From an uncultured Candidatus Melainabacteria bacterium (GTDB taxonomy: Bacteria > Cyanobacteriota > Vampirovibrionia > Gastranaerophilales > Gastranaerophilaceae): a stretch of DNA of 54,956 bases. Positions 24,560 to 32,764 of the stretch are shown in pieces (the first letter of the stretch is position 1; each line of letters starts with the position of its first letter). The stretch lies in contig CATNBA010000012.1 of the NCBI GenBank assembly GCA_950096985.1, forward strand, positions 1-54,956, given 5' to 3'. The notes below the pieces were generated by a model that did no database searches, was not told the DNA's origin, and saw only the letters and a program-made list of their open reading frames with translations. Position numbers and translations under genes: made by a program.

Positions 24560-25573
24560 TTAATCTACCACATACCTTTCATTTTTATTAATAACATTTT
24601 TAGTATTTGTTGATTTTGGCGATACTGCATTAATAACACCTGTAATTGTGCTTAAGGCTGCAGCTCCCGCAAGTGCCTTGCCTGTATGTTTTGTAATGCC
24701 TTTTCCTTCGCCTTTCCAAAACTCTTTTATACTTTCTATAAAGTTATGTCCAAAAGATTGCATACTCTTTTTAAATTCTTTACCTTTCCAGAATTTAAAG
24801 GTCATTACGTTAAAGAAATTTTCCCAGGGTTTTTGGAACGCAATACCAACACCTGTTGCAGCCCAAAGATATGAAGATATGTTTTTAGCTAAATTAGTTT
24901 TTATAACTATTTCTTTGATTCTTGGTTTTACTTCCTGATCAGAATCATTTAAGTTTTCTCCCATTCCTAATTTTTTGGCAATTTTATCATATCGGTAATT
25001 TCTTTTTTCGCCCTTTTCTTCATTTCCGTACAGTAAATCCCAACGGGGAAATTCAACACTTTCAAATACTTTGTGATGCTCTATGCTTGTAATATCAGTG
25101 TCATTAATATCATCCGGAAGTTCATAAATGACTTTCGCATAAGGTCTTTCGGTGTCAATTCCTGTCATCATTTTTACAGGTTTTGTTACGAGTGATTTAG
25201 ATGCGTTCTTTAATAATCCGTAGAACAAAACACCCAGAGCCATTTTTTTACCGATTGCAGATGCTTTTGTTTTTGCAAATGGTGCAAAATGTTTATTTGC
25301 AGAGTTAAATACCGACATCATGGTGATACTTCCAATTATATATGGAACTGTTCCCATTGTCAGAAATTCATAGAAATTAGCGTTTTTGCTGCCTTTAAAT
25401 CCTTTTGCGGGATATACTGTTAATGCGTTTGTGAGTTTATCTATACCGATTTTTGTGCGTGTTGCAAAGTTATTGTCCAGTAATGTGTCGTGGTTATATT
25501 CCAAAGATTTTTTGTTTTTATCCCCGGCAGAAAATTTTATTATATTATTATGATTATTTACCGCTAAAATCAT
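24560..25573 (-). CDS. membrane-associated orphan protein (WDLY family, short form)
   Basis: 337 residues from ATG 25573 (GGAG 5 nt upstream; ATG 25588 lacks one). Hydrophobic segments lie at about 68-90, 110-122, 232-246 and 310-325. It shares with the 845-residue neighbour, in the same order, a P-x5-G-[IV]-D-x4-Y segment, a WDL[LY] motif (178-183), an I-x-K-x-[LM]-G-M segment and a hydrophobic LW-x3-[AT]G stretch. The N-terminus MILAVNNHNNIIKFSAG has no signal peptide. No known family was recognised. Confidence 0.75.
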   Translation of the reverse strand: MILAVNNHNNIIKFSAGDKNKKSLEYNHDTLLDNNFATRTKIGIDKLTNALTVYPAKGFKGSKNANFYEFLTMGTVPYIIGSITMMSVFNSANKHFAPFAKTKASAIGKKMALGVLFYGLLKNASKSLVTKPVKMMTGIDTERPYAKVIYELPDDINDTDITSIEHHKVFESVEFPRWDLLYGNEEKGEKRNYRYDKIAKKLGMGENLNDSDQEVKPRIKEIVIKTNLAKNISSYLWAATGVGIAFQKPWENFFNVMTFKFWKGKEFKKSMQSFGHNFIESIKEFWKGEGKGITKHTGKALAGAAALSTITGVINAVSPKSTNTKNVINKNERYVVD

Positions 25574-25658
25574 TTTTACTCCACACACACATGAATTTCA
25601 GTATATTAAGACCTCTGAATATATTTTTTTGTTAGTCTGATACAGATTTTTACATTTA

Positions 25659-26501
25659 TTAACAAACACTAAAAAATACTGCTGTTGCAATTCCTGCAAT
25701 TATACAATAGTATCCGAATATCCCCAGTGAAAATTTAGAAATAAATTTCATGAAATATTTAATACAAATGTATCCGGTTAAAGCAGAAACTATTGTTCCT
25801 GCTATTATTGCGGTCCAATTATACATAGCGGCTTCATGAACATCAATCTCTATAAGAGGATATACCATTGATGCCCCTAAAATAATTGGGATACTCAGTA
25901 AGAAAGAATATCTTGCCGATGTTACTCTATCCAAACCCAAAAACAGACCCGTTGCAATTGTCCATCCGGAGCGTGAAAAGCCTGGTAAGGATGCAAGCCC
26001 TTGGGCTATACCAATAAAGACTGAAGTTTTTAGGTCAACTTCACATTTTTTTTCTTCGATTTTTTTTGATTTATATTCACTGTATAAAAGGGCAAAGCCT
26101 GTTATAAACAGTAAAATTCCAACGATAGCAGGTGAGTACACAAGTTTCTCTGCAACATTGTTTATAGGGAGAGCCATTGCAACAGTTATAATTGTACCGG
26201 CAGCTATGAATAAACCTAATTTAGCCTCATGGTTTGACCAGTCTTTAGACTTAAAAGCATGATACATTGCTTTTAAAATATTCATCACATCTTTACGGAA
26301 AAAAATTAAAACAGCAATTAAAGTTCCAAGATGCACCATAATGTCAAAAAATACTTCTTCATTAGATGTTTGAACTATCTCGATTCCTTTAAAAACTTTA
26401 TAAAAATTTGATGTAAACACAAGGTGAGCAGAACTTGATATAGGCAAGAACTCGCTCAATCCCTGAACTATTCCCATTAATATTGCTTGTATAAGGTTCA
26501 T
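25659..26501 (-). CDS. uppP: undecaprenyl-diphosphate phosphatase (BacA type)
   Basis: Recycles undecaprenyl pyrophosphate to the monophosphate carrier for wall and polysaccharide synthesis. 280 residues with about eight membrane helices. Catalytic motifs EFLPISSSAH (17-26) and GFSRSGWTIATG are intact (the usual G-x-SRSG). It lies 55 bp after queD and is probably in the kdsC-queD-uppP operon. Confidence 0.97.
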   Translation of the reverse strand: MNLIQAILMGIVQGLSEFLPISSSAHLVFTSNFYKVFKGIEIVQTSNEEVFFDIMVHLGTLIAVLIFFRKDVMNILKAMYHAFKSKDWSNHEAKLGLFIAAGTIITVAMALPINNVAEKLVYSPAIVGILLFITGFALLYSEYKSKKIEEKKCEVDLKTSVFIGIAQGLASLPGFSRSGWTIATGLFLGLDRVTSARYSFLLSIPIILGASMVYPLIEIDVHEAAMYNWTAIIAGTIVSALTGYICIKYFMKFISKFSLGIFGYYCIIAGIATAVFFSVC

Positions 26502-26556
26502 TTTTCTCTTTCCAAAACTTTTAAAACTTGTTCAAAACCTGATTAGCGGAGAGCGG

Positions 26557-26919
26557 CTATTCTTCTTCATAATAGCTGCAACAAGATGTTTGAGTTTCCC
26601 AAACCTTTATTTTGCTCAGCTGAACAATTCTTTCTTTAAGTTTAGTGTAAATGAAATATGCAATCATTTCGCTTGACGGGCTTTCACCTTTAAATTCAGG
26701 CAGTTCATTGATATCTTTATGGTCAAGCATATCCAAAACCGTATTCAGTTCTTTTTTTAATACTTTATAATCAATTAAGATATTGCTTTTGTCTAACGTA
26801 TCCCCTTTTACATAAGCCTCTACCATCCAGTTATGTCCATGCTGGTTCTCACATTCCCCATCATAGTTCAAAAGGTGATGCGCAGCAGCAAAAAAAGCCT
26901 GTGTTTTAATTTCAAACAT
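26557..26919 (-). CDS. queD: 6-carboxytetrahydropterin synthase (QueD/PTPS family)
   Basis: Converts 7,8-dihydroneopterin triphosphate to 6-carboxy-5,6,7,8-tetrahydropterin for queuosine/7-deazaguanine synthesis. 120 residues. The zinc-binding His are in FAAAHHL and NQHGHNW. The catalytic Cys precedes the latter as C-x3-HGH, and the C-terminal Glu-containing WETQTS is present. GGGGAG is upstream. Other queuosine genes are not in the window. The gap to kdsC is 3 bp. Confidence 0.94.
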   Translation of the reverse strand: MFEIKTQAFFAAAHHLLNYDGECENQHGHNWMVEAYVKGDTLDKSNILIDYKVLKKELNTVLDMLDHKDINELPEFKGESPSSEMIAYFIYTKLKERIVQLSKIKVWETQTSCCSYYEEE

Positions 26920-26922
26920 TAT

Positions 26923-27396
26923 TTATTCTCCCCTCAGTATATAATCACAAAATTCTCTGACAGCACCTCGTCCGCCATTTTTTGACGAAATAAAATTAGC
27001 AATGGCTTTAACTTCATCAACCGCATCAGCCGGACAGCCTTTCAATTTTACTTTTTCCAAAACGCATATATCCGGCAGGTCATCTCCCATATATGCGACA
27101 TTTTCAAAAGTTAAATTATATTTTTTCAATATTTCTTCAAGTGTTGCAATCTTATTTTTTGACCCCTGATGAAGTTCTTTAATATTTAGGTTTTTAGCTC
27201 TGTGTTCAACAGTTCCGTTATTGCGTGCGGTAATTATTGCAGTAATTACACCGGCATTATTAAGGTTTACAATACCCTGACCGTCTTTGGCATTAAAAGT
27301 TTTATATTCATGTCCAAATTCGTCAAAAGTAAGACTTCCGTCAGTTAATACTCCATCAACATCAAATGCAGCAAGTTTAATATCTGAATTTTTCAT
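26923..27396 (-). CDS. kdsC: 3-deoxy-D-manno-octulosonate 8-phosphate phosphatase (KdsC type)
   Basis: Releases Kdo from Kdo-8-phosphate for lipopolysaccharide inner core. 157 residues, a cap-less HAD phosphatase. Motif I is DVDGVLTDG (Asp12 and Asp14), motif II ITARN, and motif III YMGDDLPD. The KNGGRGAVRE tail is typical of KdsC. It implies an outer membrane with Kdo. -10 GATAAT lies exactly 6 nt before the ATG, so the mRNA may be leaderless. Confidence 0.92.
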   Translation of the reverse strand: MKNSDIKLAAFDVDGVLTDGSLTFDEFGHEYKTFNAKDGQGIVNLNNAGVITAIITARNNGTVEHRAKNLNIKELHQGSKNKIATLEEILKKYNLTFENVAYMGDDLPDICVLEKVKLKGCPADAVDEVKAIANFISSKNGGRGAVREFCDYILRGE

Positions 27397-27472
27397 AATT
27401 TTATTATCCTATAAAAAGACTAAATTTATACAAAATATTTAATTTTTGTTAAATATTTTCGATATTTTATGT

Positions 27473-27643
27473 ATGAAAAACATAGAAATTGATTTAACAG
27501 CAATGAATATTTTTGACAGTTTAAGGATGATGGTACTGTCATCTGCACATAATCCGGAAAGTATGTTGAGATGTAAAGGTGCTTCTGATGATGCAAAAGC
27601 TCTTATTTCTGCATTTGAAGTCAAAAATCTTGAATTTGTATAA
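27473..27643 (+). CDS. small hypothetical protein, 56 aa
   Basis: Not recognised. It reads MKNIEIDLTAMNIFDSLRMMVLSSAHNPESMLRC and continues with an acidic C-terminus. It has a single Cys and no membrane helix. No ribosome-binding site is seen. It is divergent from kdsC. An upstream ATG at 27446 is possible but leaves no room for a promoter. It could be a real small gene or an untranslated coincidence; codon use looks like its neighbours. Confidence 0.45.
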   Translation: MKNIEIDLTAMNIFDSLRMMVLSSAHNPESMLRCKGASDDAKALISAFEVKNLEFV

Positions 27644-27670
27644 TATTTTTTTTCATTATAAAATGTTTGC

Positions 27671-28018
27671 GTGAAAAAATTTCTGATATTCGTATCATTT
27701 ATATTTTTATTTTTGTCATGCTGTTTGACTTCATTAGAGTTTAAATCGCCGGATATTAAAACCTTTGCAGTTCAACAGCAGATTACTTCCGTATGTCCAT
27801 CAGTTGAAAAAAAAGATATAACTTCTGATTATTATATTGCATGCTCTTCACATTTGAATTTGTCACAGTATCTTGCAAATTTATTCGGTAATTTCTGTGC
27901 AGTTTGTGAAAATAATACATATAAAAAATTAAATTTAAATCTTGTATTTACCCATTGGGAAATTATTTCTTCATCAAATTTGAAGATTTCTACTGTTCTC
28001 AATCCCAGAGCTCCTTAG
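27671..28018 (+). CDS. small exported hypothetical protein
   Basis: 115 residues from GTG 27671. A clear signal peptide (FLIFVSFIFLFLSCCLTS) includes a Cys pair that only loosely fits a lipobox. The mature part has several Cys (VCPS, IACSS, NFCAVCENN) that could form disulphides. There is no ribosome-binding site, but TAAAAT (27659-27664) lies exactly 6 nt before the GTG. Function is unknown. Confidence 0.55.
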   Translation: MKKFLIFVSFIFLFLSCCLTSLEFKSPDIKTFAVQQQITSVCPSVEKKDITSDYYIACSSHLNLSQYLANLFGNFCAVCENNTYKKLNLNLVFTHWEIISSSNLKISTVLNPRAP

Positions 28019-28047
28019 CTTTTATTCTCCCGTTGTTTATGTATAAG

Positions 28048-28063
28048 GCGATTTAAAAATCGC
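28048..28063. promoter_or_regulatory. 16-bp palindrome in the OadG leader
   Basis: GCGATTT-AA-AAATCGC is a perfect inverted repeat directly after a TATGTATAAG box and 32 bp before the OadG start. It could be an operator or a 5'-end stabilising hairpin. No T-run follows. Confidence 0.45.
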
Positions 28064-28094
28064 TGAATTTTGATATGTTAAAAAAGGAGAATTT

Positions 28095-28340
28095 ATGGAA
28101 AATTTTACAAATAATATTCAAGATGGTGTAATTATTATGCTCATAGGTATGGGGGTAGTATTCTTATTCCTTACAATTATGGTTTTTGTTATGGGATGGA
28201 CGTCAAAACTAGTATTGAAACTTAATGAAATATTTCCTGAAGAAATTAAAGACGAAAGACCTGTAAAAAAACAAAATAAAACAGATGATAGTGAAATTGC
28301 GCTTGCTATTGCAATAGCTTGTGCTCAAAGGAGAGGATAA
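28095..28340 (+). CDS. OadG-like small membrane subunit
   Basis: 81 residues. One transmembrane helix lies at about 12-36 (GVIIMLIGMGVVFLFLTIMVFVM), followed by a charged linker and a helical AIAIACAQRRG end, as in the gamma chain of oxaloacetate and methylmalonyl-CoA decarboxylase sodium pumps. No alpha or beta decarboxylase subunit lies nearby. AAAGGAG is upstream. Its stop overlaps the transporter ATG by one base, so the two products are probably made together. Confidence 0.8.
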   Translation: MENFTNNIQDGVIIMLIGMGVVFLFLTIMVFVMGWTSKLVLKLNEIFPEEIKDERPVKKQNKTDDSEIALAIAIACAQRRG

Positions 28341-29665
28341 TGGAACATTTACACACTTTTGTTCAGGCGCATGCTGTTATGATTTCAGCCTTAATTTTAT
28401 TGACGGCTTATATTTTTATCGCGCTTGAAAAAATTCCAAAAGTTACTGTAGCACTTTTGGGAGCAGGGTTAACAATTTTGCTAGGGCTTGTAAGCCAGAC
28501 AAAATTTGTCGGAGAAACAATTAATTCGCATTATTTTATAAATTTTGTTGATTTTAATGTTATTTTCCTGCTTGTATCAATGATGATTATTGTAAGCATT
28601 TCGGCAAAGAGCGGTATGTTTAACTGGATTGCAAATGAGCTTTTAAGGTTTACCAAAGGACATCCCAAACTTGTCCTTCTGACACTGGGTATTTTTACAG
28701 CCGTAACCTCGGCATTTTTAGATAACGTAACAACAGTAATTTTGATTATGCCGGTTACATTTTTTATTGCAAAACAGTTGGATATTAATCCTTTACCGTT
28801 TTTGATTACAGAAATTTTTGCATCAAATATAGGTGGTACTGCAACTTTAATCGGTGACCCGCCGAATATTATTATAGGAAGTGCCGCTGGACTTTCGTTT
28901 ATGGACTTTTTAAAAGAACTTACAGGGGTTGTGCTTGTAATCTTAATTGTTATTGTAGGATTAATGATGTTTATATTCAGAAATCAGCTTAAAACATCAC
29001 CTGAAAAAATGAAGGCAGTAGCAAATTTAGATAATTCAAATACAATAACAGACTTTTCTTTGATGATAAGGAGTGGTATTGTATTATTTCTTGTGATATT
29101 AGGGCTTGTACTCCACGATGTAACACATATTGAAACTTGTGTTACAGCTATGCTGGGTGCAAGTTTTTTACTTTTATTTGAAAAGCCTAAAGATATTCTT
29201 TGTGATGTTGAATGGAATACAATCTTCTTCTTTATCGGGTTGTTCATAATTATAGGCGGGCTTGAAGCATCAGGCGGTATTGCTTTAATGGCGCAATGGA
29301 TTTTGAAAGTTACCCAGGGATCGCAAGAGGCAACTGCAATGATAATACTTTGGGCATCAGGAGTTATATCGGGAATAATAGATAATATCCCTTATACAGC
29401 TACAATGACACCTATGATTTTACAAATTCAAAAAACTATGGGAGCTGATTATACATATCCCTTGTGGTGGTGTTTATCATTAGGTGCTTGTCTTGGCGGC
29501 AATATGACAATTATTGGCGCAGCCGCAAATGTTATTGTTTCTGAAACTTCGGCACATAACGGTTATCCGATACCGTTTATGAGGTTTTTGAAATACGGTG
29601 TGATAACAATGGTGATTTCATTGCTTATAAGCTCGGCTTATATTTATATAAGATTTATTCATTAG
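28340..29665 (+). CDS. ArsB/NhaD-family ion transporter
   Basis: 441 residues from ATG 28340 with AGGAGAGG upstream. About 11-12 membrane helices in two inverted halves. Family motifs: AFLDNVTTVILIMPV and SNIGGTATLIGDPPNIIIG in the first half; GIIDNIPYTATMTPMI and GGNMTIIGAAANVIV in the second. Members exchange Na+/H+ or export arsenite; there is no arsenic gene nearby. The coupled OadG-like subunit hints at a sodium-linked role. Confidence 0.88.
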   Translation: MEHLHTFVQAHAVMISALILLTAYIFIALEKIPKVTVALLGAGLTILLGLVSQTKFVGETINSHYFINFVDFNVIFLLVSMMIIVSISAKSGMFNWIANELLRFTKGHPKLVLLTLGIFTAVTSAFLDNVTTVILIMPVTFFIAKQLDINPLPFLITEIFASNIGGTATLIGDPPNIIIGSAAGLSFMDFLKELTGVVLVILIVIVGLMMFIFRNQLKTSPEKMKAVANLDNSNTITDFSLMIRSGIVLFLVILGLVLHDVTHIETCVTAMLGASFLLLFEKPKDILCDVEWNTIFFFIGLFIIIGGLEASGGIALMAQWILKVTQGSQEATAMIILWASGVISGIIDNIPYTATMTPMILQIQKTMGADYTYPLWWCLSLGACLGGNMTIIGAAANVIVSETSAHNGYPIPFMRFLKYGVITMVISLLISSAYIYIRFIH

Positions 29666-31196
29666 TTTTGGCCCTCTTTTGAGGGCTTTTTAATAAAAAC
29701 AAAAATGGCATAATTAAAATACACATTAATGCTAATAGACTGAATGCGTCAAAAAACGATGCAAGTCTGGCTTGCTGTAAAAGTTCTTTATACAAACTGC
29801 CGTTTGCTTTTTTTAAAGCAAGAACAGACGGGTAATGTATTAGAAATTTAGATTTTAACATTGTTAACTTATACTGAAACATAGGATTATGAATTGAAAG
29901 GTTCCCAACAAGGTATGTTTGGTGAACTTGTGAAACTCTTGCAATAAATGTTGCAGACATTGCTGTTGCAATTGCAGTAACAATGTTTTTGAATAAAGCA
30001 TGTAGTGATGCTGCATCTGCATTTTTAGATGCGGGTAAAGTCTGGAATGATAAAGCTGTAATCGGTACAAATGCAAAAGGTACTCCCAGGCACAGTAATA
30101 AATTGGGGAAAATTATACTTTCCATTGATGAAGTTGAATTCATTTGTGTAAGCATTAAAATTGAAATTCCCATTATAAACAGTCCGATACCGGCAAGTAT
30201 TTTTGCCTTAACATATTTTGAAATTTCACCTGCAATTATTAATCCGACAAGACAAACAATTGCGCGCGGGAACATTGTTAATCCCGACATCGACGGGCTA
30301 TAGCCAAGCAGACTTTGAACAAACATGGGAACTAACAGCAAAGTTGAATAAAGCATAACATTTATAAAAGAACTGATAAATGTTCCTACAAGAAAGTTTT
30401 TGTCTTTAAATACTCTAATATCAATAACGGGATATTTATATTCAAGTTCCCATACATAAAAGAATATAAATGCAAATATACATACACCCGTTGTCCAGCA
30501 TACCCATCGTTCATCAAACCAATTGAACTGCTGACCTTTATCAAGAACAACTTGCATACATCCCATAGCTATGACAATTGATGTATAACCAATAATATCG
30601 AATTTTTTATTATATCTTTGTTTAACAGGTTTGTCGACAGGTACAAAAAGTTTTACAAGCAAAAATGATAGCATGCAAAGCGGTATATTTATGATAAAAA
30701 TCCATTGCCATGACCAATTGTCTGTTAAAAATCCTCCAATAAACGGACCTGCAAGAGGAGAAAACATTGCAGCTATTCCAAATAAGCCCATTGCTACCCC
30801 TCGTTGGTTTTCCGGAAAAACTTCAAGAAGAATTGCCTGGCTAAGCGGTAAAATGCATCCGCTGCCTACACCTTGTATAATTCTTGCCCCTATAAGTGCC
30901 TGCAGATTTGGTGCAAGTATACAAAGCAGGCATCCAAGTGCAAATCCCCATATACTATAGTAAAGCAGAAGCTTTTTGCCTATAGTTCTAACCAGATAAC
31001 CTGTCACGGGTATCATAAGCCCGCCCGATATTATGTAGCATGTAATTACTGTATTTGCCTCATATTGGGTTGCTCCATAAAATCCTGCAATATGCGGCTG
31101 ACTCACATTTGTAGCAGAAGATGCAGCCAGTGCCAGAAATGATGGCAGTAAAACAGCAAGTGCTACTATATAAGGATTTGGTTTTGTTTCTTCCAC
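29655..31196 (-). CDS. emrB: EmrB/QacA-type MFS multidrug efflux transporter
   Basis: 513 residues with 14 predicted helices (DHA2 family). Motif A-like and motif C-like segments are visible (GARIIQGVGSGCILPLSQAIL, FSPLAGPFIGGFLTDNWSWQWIFIINIP). It is a proton-driven efflux pump of the inner membrane working with the adjacent EmrA-type adaptor and probably the divergent TolC. It starts directly after the emrA stop. Its end overlaps the convergent transporter gene by 11 bp. Confidence 0.93.
   Translation of the reverse strand: MEETKPNPYIVALAVLLPSFLALAASSATNVSQPHIAGFYGATQYEANTVITCYIISGGLMIPVTGYLVRTIGKKLLLYYSIWGFALGCLLCILAPNLQALIGARIIQGVGSGCILPLSQAILLEVFPENQRGVAMGLFGIAAMFSPLAGPFIGGFLTDNWSWQWIFIINIPLCMLSFLLVKLFVPVDKPVKQRYNKKFDIIGYTSIVIAMGCMQVVLDKGQQFNWFDERWVCWTTGVCIFAFIFFYVWELEYKYPVIDIRVFKDKNFLVGTFISSFINVMLYSTLLLVPMFVQSLLGYSPSMSGLTMFPRAIVCLVGLIIAGEISKYVKAKILAGIGLFIMGISILMLTQMNSTSSMESIIFPNLLLCLGVPFAFVPITALSFQTLPASKNADAASLHALFKNIVTAIATAMSATFIARVSQVHQTYLVGNLSIHNPMFQYKLTMLKSKFLIHYPSVLALKKANGSLYKELLQQARLASFFDAFSLLALMCILIMPFLFLLKSPQKRAKTNE
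29671..29691 (+). terminator. intrinsic terminator of the OadG/transporter pair
   Basis: GCCCTC-TTTT-GAGGGC followed by five T. It lies inside the last codons of the convergent emrB gene; the reverse direction lacks a T-run. Confidence 0.85.
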
Positions 31197-32252
31197 CTAT
31201 TTTACCTTAACCTTTGGTACAACTGACATGCCGGGAACTATATTATAATCTTCAATATTTTCGTCAAAAACTATTTTTACAGGAATTCGTTGAACTATTT
31301 TTACATAACTGCCTACAGCGTTTTCCGGCGGGAAAAGACTGGATTTTGCGCCTGTTGCGCGCTGAATGCTGTCAATATGTCCATTAAATCGTTTGTTAGG
31401 ATATGTATCTACTTTTATAGAAACTTTTTGTCCTTTTTTCATATATGTAAGCTGATTTTCTTTAAAGTTTGCAACTATCCAGACGTTTTTAGGTACTATC
31501 TGCATTACGGGCTGTCCTATTTGAAGATAGTTACCTTTTTCAACACTTCTTGCCGAAACCATCCCGGATTGAGGCGCATAAATTTTTGTATAGGATAAGT
31601 CAAGTTTTGCCTGCTCCACTTCCGCTTCAAGTTTTTTTATTTCAGCTTCTACAGCTTGTGCTTTGGCTTTATTTGATGCCAGAGCTGATTTCATTGCTTT
31701 GGATTTTTCTTCGGAAGCTTTATGATTTGCAAGAGCAACTGTATAATGTGTAGTACTGTTGTCATATTCTTGTTTTGATACGATACCTTCTTTGTACATA
31801 TCAGTGTATCTTTTATGGTCAGTTTGTGCAAAATCCAGTTTTGATTTTGTAGAATTTATATCTTCATATGATTGTTGAACATTTGAACCACCTTCTTCTA
31901 TTTGTCTTTCTGTTACATTAAGCTTTGCTTTTGCTTCTTCAAGTTTAGCTTCGGTTTGATGTAGTTTGACTTCATAATCTGACGGATCAATTTCAAGGAT
32001 AAGCTGTCCTGTTTCAATTTCATCATTGTCGTCGACAAGAAGATTTATTACAGGTCCTGATACTCGCGGAGCAACAGATATAAGTCTGCCTTCTACGAAA
32101 GCATCATCTGTTGATTGGTAATATGTTGAATGTATTGCAGTTCCAATACCAAGCAATATAAGTATTATCGCTGTAATTGAAGGTACAATTACTCTTTTTT
32201 TCTTATATTCGGGTCGTTTCTTTTTGGTTTTTTTCGCGGTAGTTTCTGTCAT
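31197..32252 (-). CDS. emrA: EmrA/HlyD-type membrane fusion protein
   Basis: 351 residues. A basic cytoplasmic start is followed by one transmembrane helix (about 23-42), a lipoyl/biotinyl half-motif (DDAFVEGRLISVAPRVSGPVINLLVDDNDEIETGQLILEID), and a long periplasmic coiled-coil hairpin (about 90-210). Then come the second half (IYAPQSGMVSARSVEKGNYLQIGQP) and a beta-barrel. It bridges EmrB to the outer-membrane factor. AGAGGTG lies before the ATG. The gap to marR is 9 bp. Confidence 0.94.
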   Translation of the reverse strand: MTETTAKKTKKKRPEYKKKRVIVPSITAIILILLGIGTAIHSTYYQSTDDAFVEGRLISVAPRVSGPVINLLVDDNDEIETGQLILEIDPSDYEVKLHQTEAKLEEAKAKLNVTERQIEEGGSNVQQSYEDINSTKSKLDFAQTDHKRYTDMYKEGIVSKQEYDNSTTHYTVALANHKASEEKSKAMKSALASNKAKAQAVEAEIKKLEAEVEQAKLDLSYTKIYAPQSGMVSARSVEKGNYLQIGQPVMQIVPKNVWIVANFKENQLTYMKKGQKVSIKVDTYPNKRFNGHIDSIQRATGAKSSLFPPENAVGSYVKIVQRIPVKIVFDENIEDYNIVPGMSVVPKVKVK

Positions 32253-32261
32253 ATTTCACCT

Positions 32262-32720
32262 CTATATTTGCATATTTAAATTTTTTTCCAGATTTTCTTT
32301 GATTTTATTTAAAACTTTCAAACAACTTTCAAGTTCTTCATCAGTTACGCCGTCTACAGTTTCCTGCCAATGCTTTAATACACTCGGTACTACACCGGCA
32401 TGTACCTGTCTGCCTTTTTCGGTAATATTAATCTTGAATATTTTTCGTTTGTTTACGTCAGGGGTTTTGGTAATAAGTTCGGCTTTTTCAAGTATATGAA
32501 TAATTCTTGTAATATTGGGTCTGTCTTTGAGTGTAAGCGCACCAATTTGTCTTTGATAAAGACCGTCATGGTCGATAATTGCAGTCAGAACTGTAAATTG
32601 TTCAGGTGTGATTGGATATTTTTCTTGTGCAAATCTATGATTAGCTATAGCACGAACCATTTTTCCTATTCGCACCAATTTCATCCCTATTCTGCTTTCC
32701 AATAAATTTGACTTGTTCAT
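32262..32720 (-). CDS. MarR-family transcriptional regulator
   Basis: 152 residues from ATG 32720. Winged helix at about 45-105 (LTAIIDHDGLYQRQIGALTLKDRPNITRIIHILEKAELITKTPDVNKRKIFKINITEKGRQ) with flanking dimerisation helices. It is the first gene of marR-emrA-emrB and divergent from tolC. The 20-bp palindrome at 32727-32746, just upstream, overlaps the promoter region of both directions, the expected place for autoregulation and efflux control. The inducer is unknown. Confidence 0.92.
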   Translation of the reverse strand: MNKSNLLESRIGMKLVRIGKMVRAIANHRFAQEKYPITPEQFTVLTAIIDHDGLYQRQIGALTLKDRPNITRIIHILEKAELITKTPDVNKRKIFKINITEKGRQVHAGVVPSVLKHWQETVDGVTDEELESCLKVLNKIKENLEKNLNMQI

Positions 32721-32726
32721 GATGTT

Positions 32727-32746
32727 TGTGTTATTATGATAACACA
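32727..32746. promoter_or_regulatory. probable MarR operator
   Basis: TGTGTTATTATGATAACACA: TGTGTTAT and ATAACACA are perfect arms around a 4-bp centre. It lies between the divergent marR and tolC starts and overlaps candidate -10 boxes in both directions. Confidence 0.75.
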
Positions 32747-32764
32747 AAAAGGAAAATAGCAAGC

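Noticed and set aside
29655-29691. Bidirectional use of the terminator between the transporter and emrB
   Set aside because: The minus-strand side of the hairpin is followed by CAAAAC and not a T-run, so only plus-strand termination is supported.
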